Source of the DNA: Caproiciproducens faecalis
GTDB taxonomy: Bacteria; Bacillota; Clostridia; Oscillospirales; Acutalibacteraceae
Length of the DNA: 64,000 nt
NCBI RefSeq assembly: GCF_019448085.1
Contig: NZ_JAGFNZ010000007.1
Coordinates: 1 to 64,000 of the forward strand
Direction of reading: 5' to 3'
The notes beneath the pieces were generated by a model. That model did no database searches. It saw nothing but the letters and a program-made list of their open reading frames with translations, and was not told the origin of the DNA. This document shows positions 53,463-61,284 of this stretch, in pieces (position 1 is the first letter of the stretch; each line of letters starts with the position of its first letter). The translations under genes and the position numbers were made by a program.

Positions 53463-54602
53463 TTGTTAAAAAAGAAAATATCTTTATGGTTATGTCTGTT
53501 ATTTTTTTCTCTTTCCTTTCCGGTTTCCGTGTGGGCGGATGGCCAGCCGCAGGTTTCCGCAAAATCAGCGGTGTTGATGAACGCGGACGATGGGCAGATA
53601 CTATACGCAAAGAACGAAAATGACAAACGGCCCATGGCAAGCACGACAAAAATCATGACGGCTCTGATTACGCTGGAAACCGCCGCGGTGGATAATAAAA
53701 TTGTAACGATTACAGACAACATGGTTCGTGTGGAAGGTTCTTCCATGGGGCTGAAACCGGGAAACAAACTCAGTTTGAAGTCCTTGGCGGAAGGAATGCT
53801 GGTCGTATCGGGAAATGATGCGGCTAATTCTGCAGCGATTGCCATCAGCGGTTCGCTGGATGCTTTTGCAAGTTTGATGAATCAGCGCGCTCAGCAGCTC
53901 AATATGACGGATACCCATTTTGTAACACCGTCAGGGCTGGATAACGCCGATCATTATACTACTGCCAAAGACTTGGCAAAGTTGGCTAAGGCAGCAATGC
54001 AAAACCCTGATTTTGCTGCAATTGCTAGCAAAAAATCAGTTTCCGTGGAATATGTAAATCCCGTTCAAACGATCCGTTTTACGAATCACAATAAATTGCT
54101 GACTCTGTATGACGGCTGTATCGGAGTGAAAACCGGATTTACAAAGAAGTCCGGCAGATGTCTGGTTTCCTCGGCGGAACGCAATGGAATTTATTTGGTT
54201 GCGGTTACGCTGGACGCGCCGGATGACTGGAACGACCACCAAAAAATGCTGAATTACGGCTTTTCACAGTTGTCGCGTTATCCGGTGGATGACTCATCAT
54301 TTATTTCTCAGATACCAGTTGTAGGCGGTACTTCCAATCAGGTTTCGGTGCAAGGTGGGTTGGGCAGAGATCTAATTGTCAATGCAGAGGAACTGCAAAA
54401 CATAAAAAGAACTGTTGAGCTTCCTGCTTTTTTTTATGCGCCTGTACAGGAAGGGCAAACACTGGGCATAGTACGGTACACTTTAAATGGAGAAACGCTG
54501 GCCACAACGGAAATTACGGCTTCGGCAACGGTTTCCACAGCTGTCGTGCGTAAAAACTTATTTCAGATATTTTTAGATTGGATCAAAGATCTATTTATAT
54601 AA
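53463..54602 (+). CDS. D-alanyl-D-alanine carboxypeptidase, DacB/DacF type
   Basis: A 379-residue protein with a signal peptide and active-site motifs STTK (ASTTKIMTA, about 61), SGN (VSGNDA, about 119) and KTG (VKTGFTKKSG, about 220), plus a PBP5 C-terminal domain and an amphipathic end. Placed after gerW it is probably the sporulation-linked enzyme that sets cortex cross-linking. spmA/spmB, which often follow, are absent. The start is TTG 53463, with AGGTGG at 53452-53457. Confidence 0.92.
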   Translation: MLKKKISLWLCLLFFSLSFPVSVWADGQPQVSAKSAVLMNADDGQILYAKNENDKRPMASTTKIMTALITLETAAVDNKIVTITDNMVRVEGSSMGLKPGNKLSLKSLAEGMLVVSGNDAANSAAIAISGSLDAFASLMNQRAQQLNMTDTHFVTPSGLDNADHYTTAKDLAKLAKAAMQNPDFAAIASKKSVSVEYVNPVQTIRFTNHNKLLTLYDGCIGVKTGFTKKSGRCLVSSAERNGIYLVAVTLDAPDDWNDHQKMLNYGFSQLSRYPVDDSSFISQIPVVGGTSNQVSVQGGLGRDLIVNAEELQNIKRTVELPAFFYAPVQEGQTLGIVRYTLNGETLATTEITASATVSTAVVRKNLFQIFLDWIKDLFI

Positions 54603-54627
54603 AAAACATAAAAGGATGTATTATTGT

Positions 54628-55461
54628 ATGGCAAAAGATGTTAGGCTGCAAAAAATGCTTGCGGACTGCGGGGTTGCTTCCAGAAGAAAAGCGGAAGAGA
54701 TGATTTCCGCCGGGGAAGTAAAAGTAAATGGCGTAACGGCCAAAATCGGTGATAAGGTAGACACCAAGAAAGATAAAGTCAGTGTAAAAGGGACACTGCT
54801 TGATACCCATGTGAAATCAATTTATATTATGCTGCACAAGCCGCGCGGATTTATCACCACCATGAGTGATGAAATGGATCGCAAATGCGTGGCGGAACTT
54901 ATCAAAGAAATTCCGGAGCGCATTTACCCGGTAGGTCGGCTGGACAGAGAATCTGAGGGATTGCTGCTGATGACAAATGACGGTGAATTTGCCAACGCGA
55001 TGACCCATCCATCTCTGCATATTCCTAAAACTTACCGGGTAACGGTGCGCCCTTCTATTTCTGAAGATCAGCTGACCCAGATAGCGGTTGGCATTGTGAT
55101 TGACGGCCGAAAAACCGCTCCGGCAAAAGTTAATGTGATTTCTCAGGAAGCCGGGCGTGTAGTACTGGAGATCGTCCTTTACGAAGGCAGGAACCGTCAG
55201 ATCAGGAAAATGTGCGAGCAGCTTGGTCTGGAGGTAGCGCGTTTGAAGCGTATTGCAGTGGGCCCGGTAAAGCTTGGAATGCTTCAGCCCGGTGCATGGC
55301 GGCCGCTTACAACAGAAGAAATCAAAAAGCTGATTGCCGGGGCAAAAGCGGACAAGCAGAATACAGAAACGGGGAGTGAACCGGATGATATCCATTTTGG
55401 AATTAAAAGACAAAGAGAGAATCGCCCGAATTCTGCAAACCATTCCCGACGCAGAAAATAA
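54628..55461 (+). CDS. rluB: ribosomal large subunit pseudouridine synthase RluB
   Basis: A 277-residue enzyme with an N-terminal S4 domain (about 5-65) and a catalytic domain whose motif GRLDRESEGLLL (about 108) holds the catalytic Asp, followed by EGRNRQIRKMCE. It makes a pseudouridine in helix 89 of 23S rRNA. AAAGGATG precedes ATG 54628. The end overlaps the next gene by 77 bases. Confidence 0.93.
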   Translation: MAKDVRLQKMLADCGVASRRKAEEMISAGEVKVNGVTAKIGDKVDTKKDKVSVKGTLLDTHVKSIYIMLHKPRGFITTMSDEMDRKCVAELIKEIPERIYPVGRLDRESEGLLLMTNDGEFANAMTHPSLHIPKTYRVTVRPSISEDQLTQIAVGIVIDGRKTAPAKVNVISQEAGRVVLEIVLYEGRNRQIRKMCEQLGLEVARLKRIAVGPVKLGMLQPGAWRPLTTEEIKKLIAGAKADKQNTETGSEPDDIHFGIKRQRENRPNSANHSRRRK

Positions 55462-55777
55462 CGCTCAGATTCTTATCATGAGCGAAGGGGACAATGAGTT
55501 GGGCTATGTTGCCGTAGACATGCAGTCTTCTGTAATCCGTATGCTCAAAATGGAGATTTTCGGGTGCGAAAACTTAGCTATTCTGGATGATTACGGCCGT
55601 TTGTGTGCAGACAGCATGCTGAGAGCGGCGGCTTCTTATGGCGCGACGATCGGCGCCTACCGGATTGAATCCCGCATAGAAGCGCTTCAGGAGTTCTTTT
55701 CCGGGTGCGGTTTTATTCAGTCGACTCATAAATTCATAAGTCCTTTGTCGAATTTCATAAAGATCTGTCAAAATTAA
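55385..55777 (+). CDS. small GNAT-like protein
   Basis: A 130-residue protein with the strand-helix order of a minimal acetyltransferase (LAILDDYGRLCADSMLRAAASYGA). The acetyl-CoA loop is not clearly conserved, so this is a fold guess. GGGGAGTG precedes ATG 55385, inside the rluB end in another frame. The 77-base overlap is real if both starts hold. Confidence 0.55.
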   Translation: MISILELKDKERIARILQTIPDAENNAQILIMSEGDNELGYVAVDMQSSVIRMLKMEIFGCENLAILDDYGRLCADSMLRAAASYGATIGAYRIESRIEALQEFFSGCGFIQSTHKFISPLSNFIKICQN

Positions 55778-55797
55778 ACAAAATATCCAAGAAATAC

Positions 55798-55826
55798 TTG
55801 CCAACTTCTTTGTAATATATTATACT
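55798..55826 (+). promoter_or_regulatory. promoter of carboxyltransferase cluster
   Basis: TTGCCA (55798-55803), a 17-base spacer and TATACT (55821-55826), 58 bases upstream of the first gene. Confidence 0.75.
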
Positions 55827-55884
55827 TAATTTGATTTTTGTTAATTTTTCTGCAATCAAATTCAATATAAATGGAGGAATTAAA

Positions 55885-57243
55885 ATGAGTAAGGTCGATC
55901 GTGCGGAACTGTTGCGCACTGCCCGCGACGCGGGGGAAAATACGACAGGCTATCGACGCATCAGCGCTTTATTTGACGTAGGCAGCTTTAACGAAATTGA
56001 TTGCTTTGCCAAGTCAGGAGAAGACTATACGGAAGCTGTTGCCGGATATGGTACAATTGAGGGAATTCCCGTTTACGCCTTTTCGCAGAACAGTGATGTG
56101 GAAGGCGGAGCCATGTCAAGCGCACAGGCAGCAAAGATTAAAAAATTATATAATCTGGCTCTGAAAACCGGACTCCCCGTGATTGGAATTTATGATTCTA
56201 TTGGAGGCCGTTTAAAGGAAGGCAGCGAGATGCTGGCTGCTTACGGCGATATTTTATTGAATGCAAATAATCTGTCGGGCGTTGTTCCTCAGATCTCACT
56301 CGTTTTGGGTCCCTGTGTGGGAGCATCGGCAATGATAGCAGCAAGCGCGGATATTGTCGTCATGTCGGACAAAGGTGAGTTGACCGTTGAGACCAATGGG
56401 GAACACGGTTCCGCCGAAGAAGCAGCACGGCAGGGAGTTTGTCACCTTGTTGCGGGAAGTGAACCGGAAGCGATCAATTCTGTTCGCAAGCTTGTTACCC
56501 TTCTTCCTTCCAACAACCTTTCAGGCGCACCTGTACTGGACATTCAGGGTTCCAGTGACACGGTTGCCCTGACGGATGATTCCGACATAAAATCGATTCT
56601 TACGGGAGTTTGCGATGATGACTCCTTCCTGGAGCTCAGTGAAAAGTTCGGCGAATCCGCCGTTACGGGACTGGCTGAAATTGATGGTTCAACAACAGGC
56701 GTCATTGCGCTGACCGGAGTACTGGATGCTGATGCTTGCTCAAAGGCTGCGCGTTTTGTACGATTCTGCGACGCCTTCTCTTTGCCGCTGGTCACCTTTG
56801 TAAATTCTGAAAAGTTTTCATCTCTGCGTGAGGCTTCCAAGCTGTCCAGCTGCTATTCGGAAGCGACAACCGGCAAAGTCACCGTGATTACAGGCGCCGC
56901 GTACGGTTCGGTTTACATTGCAGTTGCAGGCCGTGGAGCAAATGCCGATTATACAATGGCGTGGCCCAATGCTGTTGTTTCCCCGCTTGCGCCTGAAACT
57001 GCTGCCGTATTCCTTTGGAGTGATCGTCTGAAGGGTTCCGCCGACCCGGTGGAAGACCGTAAAAAGCTGATCGAAGAGTATCAAGAAACGGAAGCTTCCC
57101 CGTTCGGCGCTGCCGCCAAAGGCTTTGTGGAAGATGTCATTCTTCCGGAAGACACAAGACTCAGAATCATTGCGGCTCTTCAGATGATAACCGGCAAAAG
57201 AGTTTCCGGTCTTCCCAAAAAGCACAGCAACATTCAAATATAG
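55885..57243 (+). CDS. acyl-CoA carboxyltransferase (MmdA/12S-like subunit)
   Basis: The 452-residue protein has two crotonase-like halves of the acetyl/methylmalonyl-CoA carboxyltransferase fold, with oxyanion-hole glycines in SIGGRLKEG and LGPCVGASA in the first half and TGVLDADACSKAARFVRFCDAF in the second. The usual family length is about 510, so it is shortened, and the motifs diverge from MmdA. It is encoded with a biotin carrier and a pyruvate/oxaloacetate carboxyltransferase, so it probably transfers carboxyl between biotin and an acyl-CoA. Substrate (acetyl-, propionyl- or other CoA) is open. Confidence 0.82.
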   Translation: MSKVDRAELLRTARDAGENTTGYRRISALFDVGSFNEIDCFAKSGEDYTEAVAGYGTIEGIPVYAFSQNSDVEGGAMSSAQAAKIKKLYNLALKTGLPVIGIYDSIGGRLKEGSEMLAAYGDILLNANNLSGVVPQISLVLGPCVGASAMIAASADIVVMSDKGELTVETNGEHGSAEEAARQGVCHLVAGSEPEAINSVRKLVTLLPSNNLSGAPVLDIQGSSDTVALTDDSDIKSILTGVCDDDSFLELSEKFGESAVTGLAEIDGSTTGVIALTGVLDADACSKAARFVRFCDAFSLPLVTFVNSEKFSSLREASKLSSCYSEATTGKVTVITGAAYGSVYIAVAGRGANADYTMAWPNAVVSPLAPETAAVFLWSDRLKGSADPVEDRKKLIEEYQETEASPFGAAAKGFVEDVILPEDTRLRIIAALQMITGKRVSGLPKKHSNIQI

Positions 57244-57286
57244 TCACCGAATCGATCAATTTCAATTTATTTAGGAGGTCAATGAT

Positions 57287-57703
57287 ATGAAAAACCTTAA
57301 AATAACCGTAAACGGCACTGCTTATGATGTTCAGGTTGAAGAAGTAAACGGTACGGCCCCTGTTGCTGTATCACCCGCTCCGGCTACCGTTGCCGCTCCC
57401 GCTCCCTCAGCACCTGCCGCCCCGGCCGCAGCCCCGACTCCGGCTCCAGCTCCGGCTGCCGCTGCCGCTTCAAAGGAAGTTCCTGCAGGCGCTGAACTCA
57501 TTTCTTCCCCAATGCCGGGCACCATTGTATCCGTCAATGTGACCGCCGGTCAAAACATAAAGAAGGGCGACGTCCTTGTGGTTTTAGAGGCCATGAAGAT
57601 GGAAAACGAGATTATGGCTCCGCACGACGCTGCTGTTGCGGCGATTCATGTAAACAAAGGGGACAGTGTTGAATCCGGCACTCCTCTTGTTTCCCTCCAG
57701 TAA
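57287..57703 (+). CDS. biotin carboxyl carrier protein (1.3S/GcdC-like)
   Basis: A 138-residue protein: a short N-terminal strand region (KNLKITVNGTAYDVQVEE), a long Ala-Pro linker (about 28-62) and a biotinyl domain with the biotin lysine in EAMKMEN (about 100). It carries carboxybiotin between the two carboxyltransferases encoded on either side. AGGAGG precedes the ATG. Confidence 0.93.
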   Translation: MKNLKITVNGTAYDVQVEEVNGTAPVAVSPAPATVAAPAPSAPAAPAAAPTPAPAPAAAAASKEVPAGAELISSPMPGTIVSVNVTAGQNIKKGDVLVVLEAMKMENEIMAPHDAAVAAIHVNKGDSVESGTPLVSLQ

Positions 57704-57715
57704 GGGGGCATCGTT

Positions 57716-59116
57716 ATGGCTAAGAAAATTGGAATTACCGAAACGGTTCTGCGTGACGCTCATCAGTCCCTGATTGCTACCAGAATGCCGATTGAAGATA
57801 TGCTTCCTATTCTTGAGAAACTTGACAAAGTTGGCTATTATTCCCTGGAATGCTGGGGCGGCGCCACTTTTGACGCCTGTCTTCGCTTTCTGAACGAAGA
57901 CCCGTGGGAAAGATTAAGGACACTTCGCAAAAATTGCCCGAACACGAAACTCCAGATGCTTTTCAGAGGGCAGAATATGCTTGGTTATCGTCACTATGCC
58001 GATGATGTGCTGGAATATTTTGTTCAGCGTTCCGTTGCAAACGGGATTGACATTATCAGAATCTTTGACGCTCTGAATGATATTAAAAATCTTCAGGTAG
58101 CGATTAAGGCCGCTAAAAAAGAGGGCGCTCACGCACAGGTTGCTATTTCCTATACAACCGGTCCGATTTTTACGCATGAATATTATATTGATTATGCGAA
58201 GAGAATAGAGGAAACGGGAGCAGATTCCATTTGCATCAAGGATATGGCCGCCCTTTTGACCCCGTATGAAACTTATGATCTGGTCAAGGCCATTAAATCC
58301 GTTGTTAAAATCCCGGTTCAGCTTCATACGCATTACACATCCGGGCTTGCTTCCATGTGTGAACTGAAGGCGGTGGAGGCCGGCGTCGATATGCTCGACA
58401 CTGCAATGTCGCCTATGGCTCTGGGAACATCCCATACACCCACCGAATCCATGGTAGCGGCGCTCAAGGGAACGGAATACGATACCGGACTGGATCTGGT
58501 TCTCCTCAACGAAATCAGAGAGTATTTCATGACTCTGAGAGCGAAATATATCAAGAGCGGTTTGCTGGATCCCAGCATGCTGGCCACCAATACAAAGGCT
58601 CTGATTTATCAGGTGCCGGGCGGCATGCTTTCCAATCTGCTTTCACAGCTGAAACAGGCCGGAAAAGCAGATAAACTGGAAGAAGTTCTGCAGGAAGTTC
58701 CCCGTGTCCGCAAGGATTCCGGTTACCCGCCGCTGGTTACGCCTACCTCACAGATCGTCGGCACACAGGCTGTTTACAACATCATTACCGGTGAGCGCTA
58801 CAAAATGTGCACCAACGAATTCAAAGATCTGGTTGCCGGTAAATACGGTTCTACGCCTTTACCGGTTGATGACGAATTTGCAAAGAAGATTATCGGGGAT
58901 GCACCGAGAATCACCTGCCGTCCGGCAGACCTTTTGCAGCCAGAGCTTGAATCTCTGCGTAAAGAATGTGCTCAGTGGACGGAGCAGGAAGAAGATGTTC
59001 TTTCCTATGCTCAGTTTCCGAAGGTCGCCGCCGACTTCTTTAAGAAGCGTGCGGAAAAAAAATACGGCATTGACGGCAAGCACGCCGATGCAGAAAAAAT
59101 GGTTCACCCAGTCTAA
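57716..59116 (+). CDS. pyruvate/oxaloacetate carboxyltransferase (OadA/PycB, 5S-like)
   Basis: A 466-residue TIM-barrel carboxyltransferase of the OadA/PycB type. It has TETVLRDAHQSLIATRM (metal-binding Asp), the carbamylated-lysine motif CIKDMAALL, and the His ligands in QLHTHYTSG, with the conserved C-terminal domain. It has no fused biotin domain, as in the Propionibacterium 5S subunit. It should move a carboxyl between oxaloacetate and biotin. Twelve bases separate it from the carrier gene, and a terminator follows. Confidence 0.92.
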   Translation: MAKKIGITETVLRDAHQSLIATRMPIEDMLPILEKLDKVGYYSLECWGGATFDACLRFLNEDPWERLRTLRKNCPNTKLQMLFRGQNMLGYRHYADDVLEYFVQRSVANGIDIIRIFDALNDIKNLQVAIKAAKKEGAHAQVAISYTTGPIFTHEYYIDYAKRIEETGADSICIKDMAALLTPYETYDLVKAIKSVVKIPVQLHTHYTSGLASMCELKAVEAGVDMLDTAMSPMALGTSHTPTESMVAALKGTEYDTGLDLVLLNEIREYFMTLRAKYIKSGLLDPSMLATNTKALIYQVPGGMLSNLLSQLKQAGKADKLEEVLQEVPRVRKDSGYPPLVTPTSQIVGTQAVYNIITGERYKMCTNEFKDLVAGKYGSTPLPVDDEFAKKIIGDAPRITCRPADLLQPELESLRKECAQWTEQEEDVLSYAQFPKVAADFFKKRAEKKYGIDGKHADAEKMVHPV

Positions 59117-59130
59117 TAATTTCTTCATCA

Positions 59131-59162
59131 ATTCAGCCCCAAATCTGGGGCTGAATTGTTTT
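59131..59162 (+). terminator. terminator of carboxyltransferase cluster
   Basis: ATTCAGCCCCA / TGGGGCTGAAT perfect 11-bp stem with a 4-base loop, then TGTTTTG. Confidence 0.92.
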
Positions 59163-59274
59163 GCTCTAGTTGACAATTCCTATAGAAAACTGATATTATT
59201 ATTAATAATGCCCTTTGTTGACAATAGCACAAAAATTTTCGCGATAAATTTAAAGTGAATTGAGATGATACTGC

Positions 59275-60153
59275 GTGATTAAAAGCATGACGGGCTTTGG
59301 AAGATGGGAAGAAGTGATTAACGGCCGGGACATTATCATTGAAATAAAATCCGTTAATCACAGATACTTCGAATTTTCATCCAGAATCACCCGCGGATAT
59401 GGTTTTTTGGATGAGAAATTGAAATCATACCTGCAAAGCAAAATTTCCAGAGGGAAAATTGATGTTTATGTATCTATAGAAACTATGGAGGATACTGATG
59501 CTCAGGTTTTGGTTAACCACTCTCTGGCGGCGGGATATGTAAATGCGCTTCGGGAGCTGGCACAGCGGTATAATCTGAGGGATGATGTTTCCGTAGGAAC
59601 TGTTTCAAGGTATTCCGACATCTTTACTGTTCATAAAGCTCCTGAAGACGAAAAGATTATTTGGGAGTCCGTTTTGCAAGTTACCGATCAGGCTTTAAAT
59701 GCGTTTCTGAAAATGAGAGAGACCGAGGGCGAACGGTTAAAAGCTGATGTTATGCAGCGTGCGGAAACTATTCTTCAAATTGTAGGAAAAATTGAAGAAA
59801 GATCTCCGCAGACTGTGAACGAATATCAGCAGAAGCTGACCCAGAAGTTGACGGAGATTTTAAGCGATACCAATATAGATGAACAGCGAATTTTGACCGA
59901 AACCGCTATTTTTGCCGACAAAATCGCCGTCTCTGAAGAAACCGTACGGCTTCGCAGCCATTTTGAACAGTTTTCCAATATGCTGAATTCCAATGAAGCG
60001 GTTGGCCGTAAACTGGATTTTATCGTTCAGGAAATGAACCGGGAGGCCAACACAATCGGTTCCAAATGCATTGATTCCCAAATCGCGTACATGGTTGTGG
60101 ATATCAAAGCGGAAATTGAAAAAATTCGCGAACAGATACAAAATATTGAGTAA
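59275..60153 (+). CDS. yicC: YicC/YloC family endoribonuclease
   Basis: A 292-residue protein opening IKSMTGFGR, with SVNHRYFE, and a DUF1732 C-terminal half (DFIVQEMNREANTIGSKC). Members are endoribonucleases acting on RNA decay and small RNAs. The start is GTG 59275 with a weak ribosome-binding site. It precedes remA and gmk, as in many Firmicutes. Confidence 0.94.
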   Translation: MIKSMTGFGRWEEVINGRDIIIEIKSVNHRYFEFSSRITRGYGFLDEKLKSYLQSKISRGKIDVYVSIETMEDTDAQVLVNHSLAAGYVNALRELAQRYNLRDDVSVGTVSRYSDIFTVHKAPEDEKIIWESVLQVTDQALNAFLKMRETEGERLKADVMQRAETILQIVGKIEERSPQTVNEYQQKLTQKLTEILSDTNIDEQRILTETAIFADKIAVSEETVRLRSHFEQFSNMLNSNEAVGRKLDFIVQEMNREANTIGSKCIDSQIAYMVVDIKAEIEKIREQIQNIE

Positions 60154-60186
60154 CCATTGCCACGGCAATAGAAGGGGATATTTTTT

Positions 60187-60465
60187 ATGAAGCTTATTAA
60201 TATCGGATTTGGCAACATGGTTTCCGCCAACCGTCTCGTTGCAATTGTCAGCCCGGAGTCCGCTCCGATCAAACGCGTAATACAGGACGCGAAAGAACGC
60301 GGTACTTTGATTGACGCAACCTATGGCCGCCGTACCAGAGCGGTTATCATTACGGACAGCGACCATGTGATTTTGTCCGCCGTACAGCCGGAAACTGTCG
60401 CAAACAGGCTGAATGACCGCGAGGAAGACCTTACCGATGAGGAGCTTGAAGACGATGAAGAATAA
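60187..60465 (+). CDS. remA: extracellular matrix regulator RemA
   Basis: A 92-residue DUF370 protein with the family core [26 protein letters not shown] and an acidic tail. RemA is a DNA-bending regulator; in Bacillus it activates matrix and osmoprotection genes. It overlaps the gmk start by 11 bases. Confidence 0.93.
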   Translation: MKLINIGFGNMVSANRLVAIVSPESAPIKRVIQDAKERGTLIDATYGRRTRAVIITDSDHVILSAVQPETVANRLNDREEDLTDEELEDDEE

Positions 60466-61066
60466 GGGACTTCTGATTGTTTTTTCCGGCCCGTCAGGCG
60501 CGGGGAAAGATACGATCCTGAAGAAGCTGCTGGAAAAAGATCCGAATATCCGTTTATCCGTATCGGCTACCACCCGGTTGCCCCGTAAGGGCGAAGTGCA
60601 CGGCACAGATTACTTTTTTGTTGATAAAAATGAATTTGTCAGAATGACTCAGCAGGACGAAATGATTGAAAGTGCTGAGTACTGCGGCAATTTTTACGGT
60701 ACCCCCCGCAAACCGATTGATAATTGGCTTGCAAATGGGGATGATGTCATTTTGGAAATTGAAGTGCAGGGTGGGTCACAAATTAAAAACAAATGCCCCG
60801 ACAGCATCAGCATCTTCATTCTTCCTCCGTCGTTTACAGAGCTGGAACAGCGTCTGAAAAACCGTAAGACAGAGAGTGAAGAAGCGGTACAAAAACGCCT
60901 TGCCGCCGCCCGCAATGAGATTCTGGAGGCAGTCCACTACGATTACGCTGTTATTAATGATACTGTTGACCACGCAGTCGACGAAATTATTCATATCATT
61001 TGTGCTGAAAAGCATAAAGTAAAGAGAGATAATCTTTTAATTGAAAGGATACTGAACCATGCTTAA
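60455..61066 (+). CDS. gmk: guanylate kinase
   Basis: A 203-residue enzyme making GDP from GMP, with the P-loop GPSGAGKD (about 10-17), the GMP-binding residues ([18 protein letters not shown]) and lid. ATG 60455 is chosen because GAGGAG sits upstream and the shorter N-terminus is normal. Confidence 0.96.
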   Translation: MKNKGLLIVFSGPSGAGKDTILKKLLEKDPNIRLSVSATTRLPRKGEVHGTDYFFVDKNEFVRMTQQDEMIESAEYCGNFYGTPRKPIDNWLANGDDVILEIEVQGGSQIKNKCPDSISIFILPPSFTELEQRLKNRKTESEEAVQKRLAAARNEILEAVHYDYAVINDTVDHAVDEIIHIICAEKHKVKRDNLLIERILNHA

Positions 61067-61268
61067 ACCATCTGCAGATTTGATTATAGGACCAGAACAG
61101 AGCCGTTATTCCCTTGTTGTTGCCGTTTCCAAAAGAGCAAGAGAAATTGCAGCCGATGCTGAGAACAGGGGAGAAATCCTGATTGAAAAACCGGTTGATA
61201 TGGCTGTGCACGAATTAATGGAAAATAAATACGAGATCATCGAACCCGATAGCTGTTCAAAAGAATAA
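61059..61268 (+). CDS. rpoZ: RNA polymerase omega subunit
   Basis: A 69-residue protein with the omega pattern (SRYSLVVAVSKRAREIA and a downstream EKPVDMAVHEL). It overlaps the end of gmk by eight bases. It aids RNA polymerase assembly. Confidence 0.93.
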   Translation: MLKPSADLIIGPEQSRYSLVVAVSKRAREIAADAENRGEILIEKPVDMAVHELMENKYEIIEPDSCSKE

Positions 61269-61284
61269 TCCAACGAGGTACGAA

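Noticed and set aside
55838-55855. Rex-like site downstream of the carboxyltransferase promoter
   Set aside because: One perfect half site but a poor second half in T-rich DNA; likely chance.
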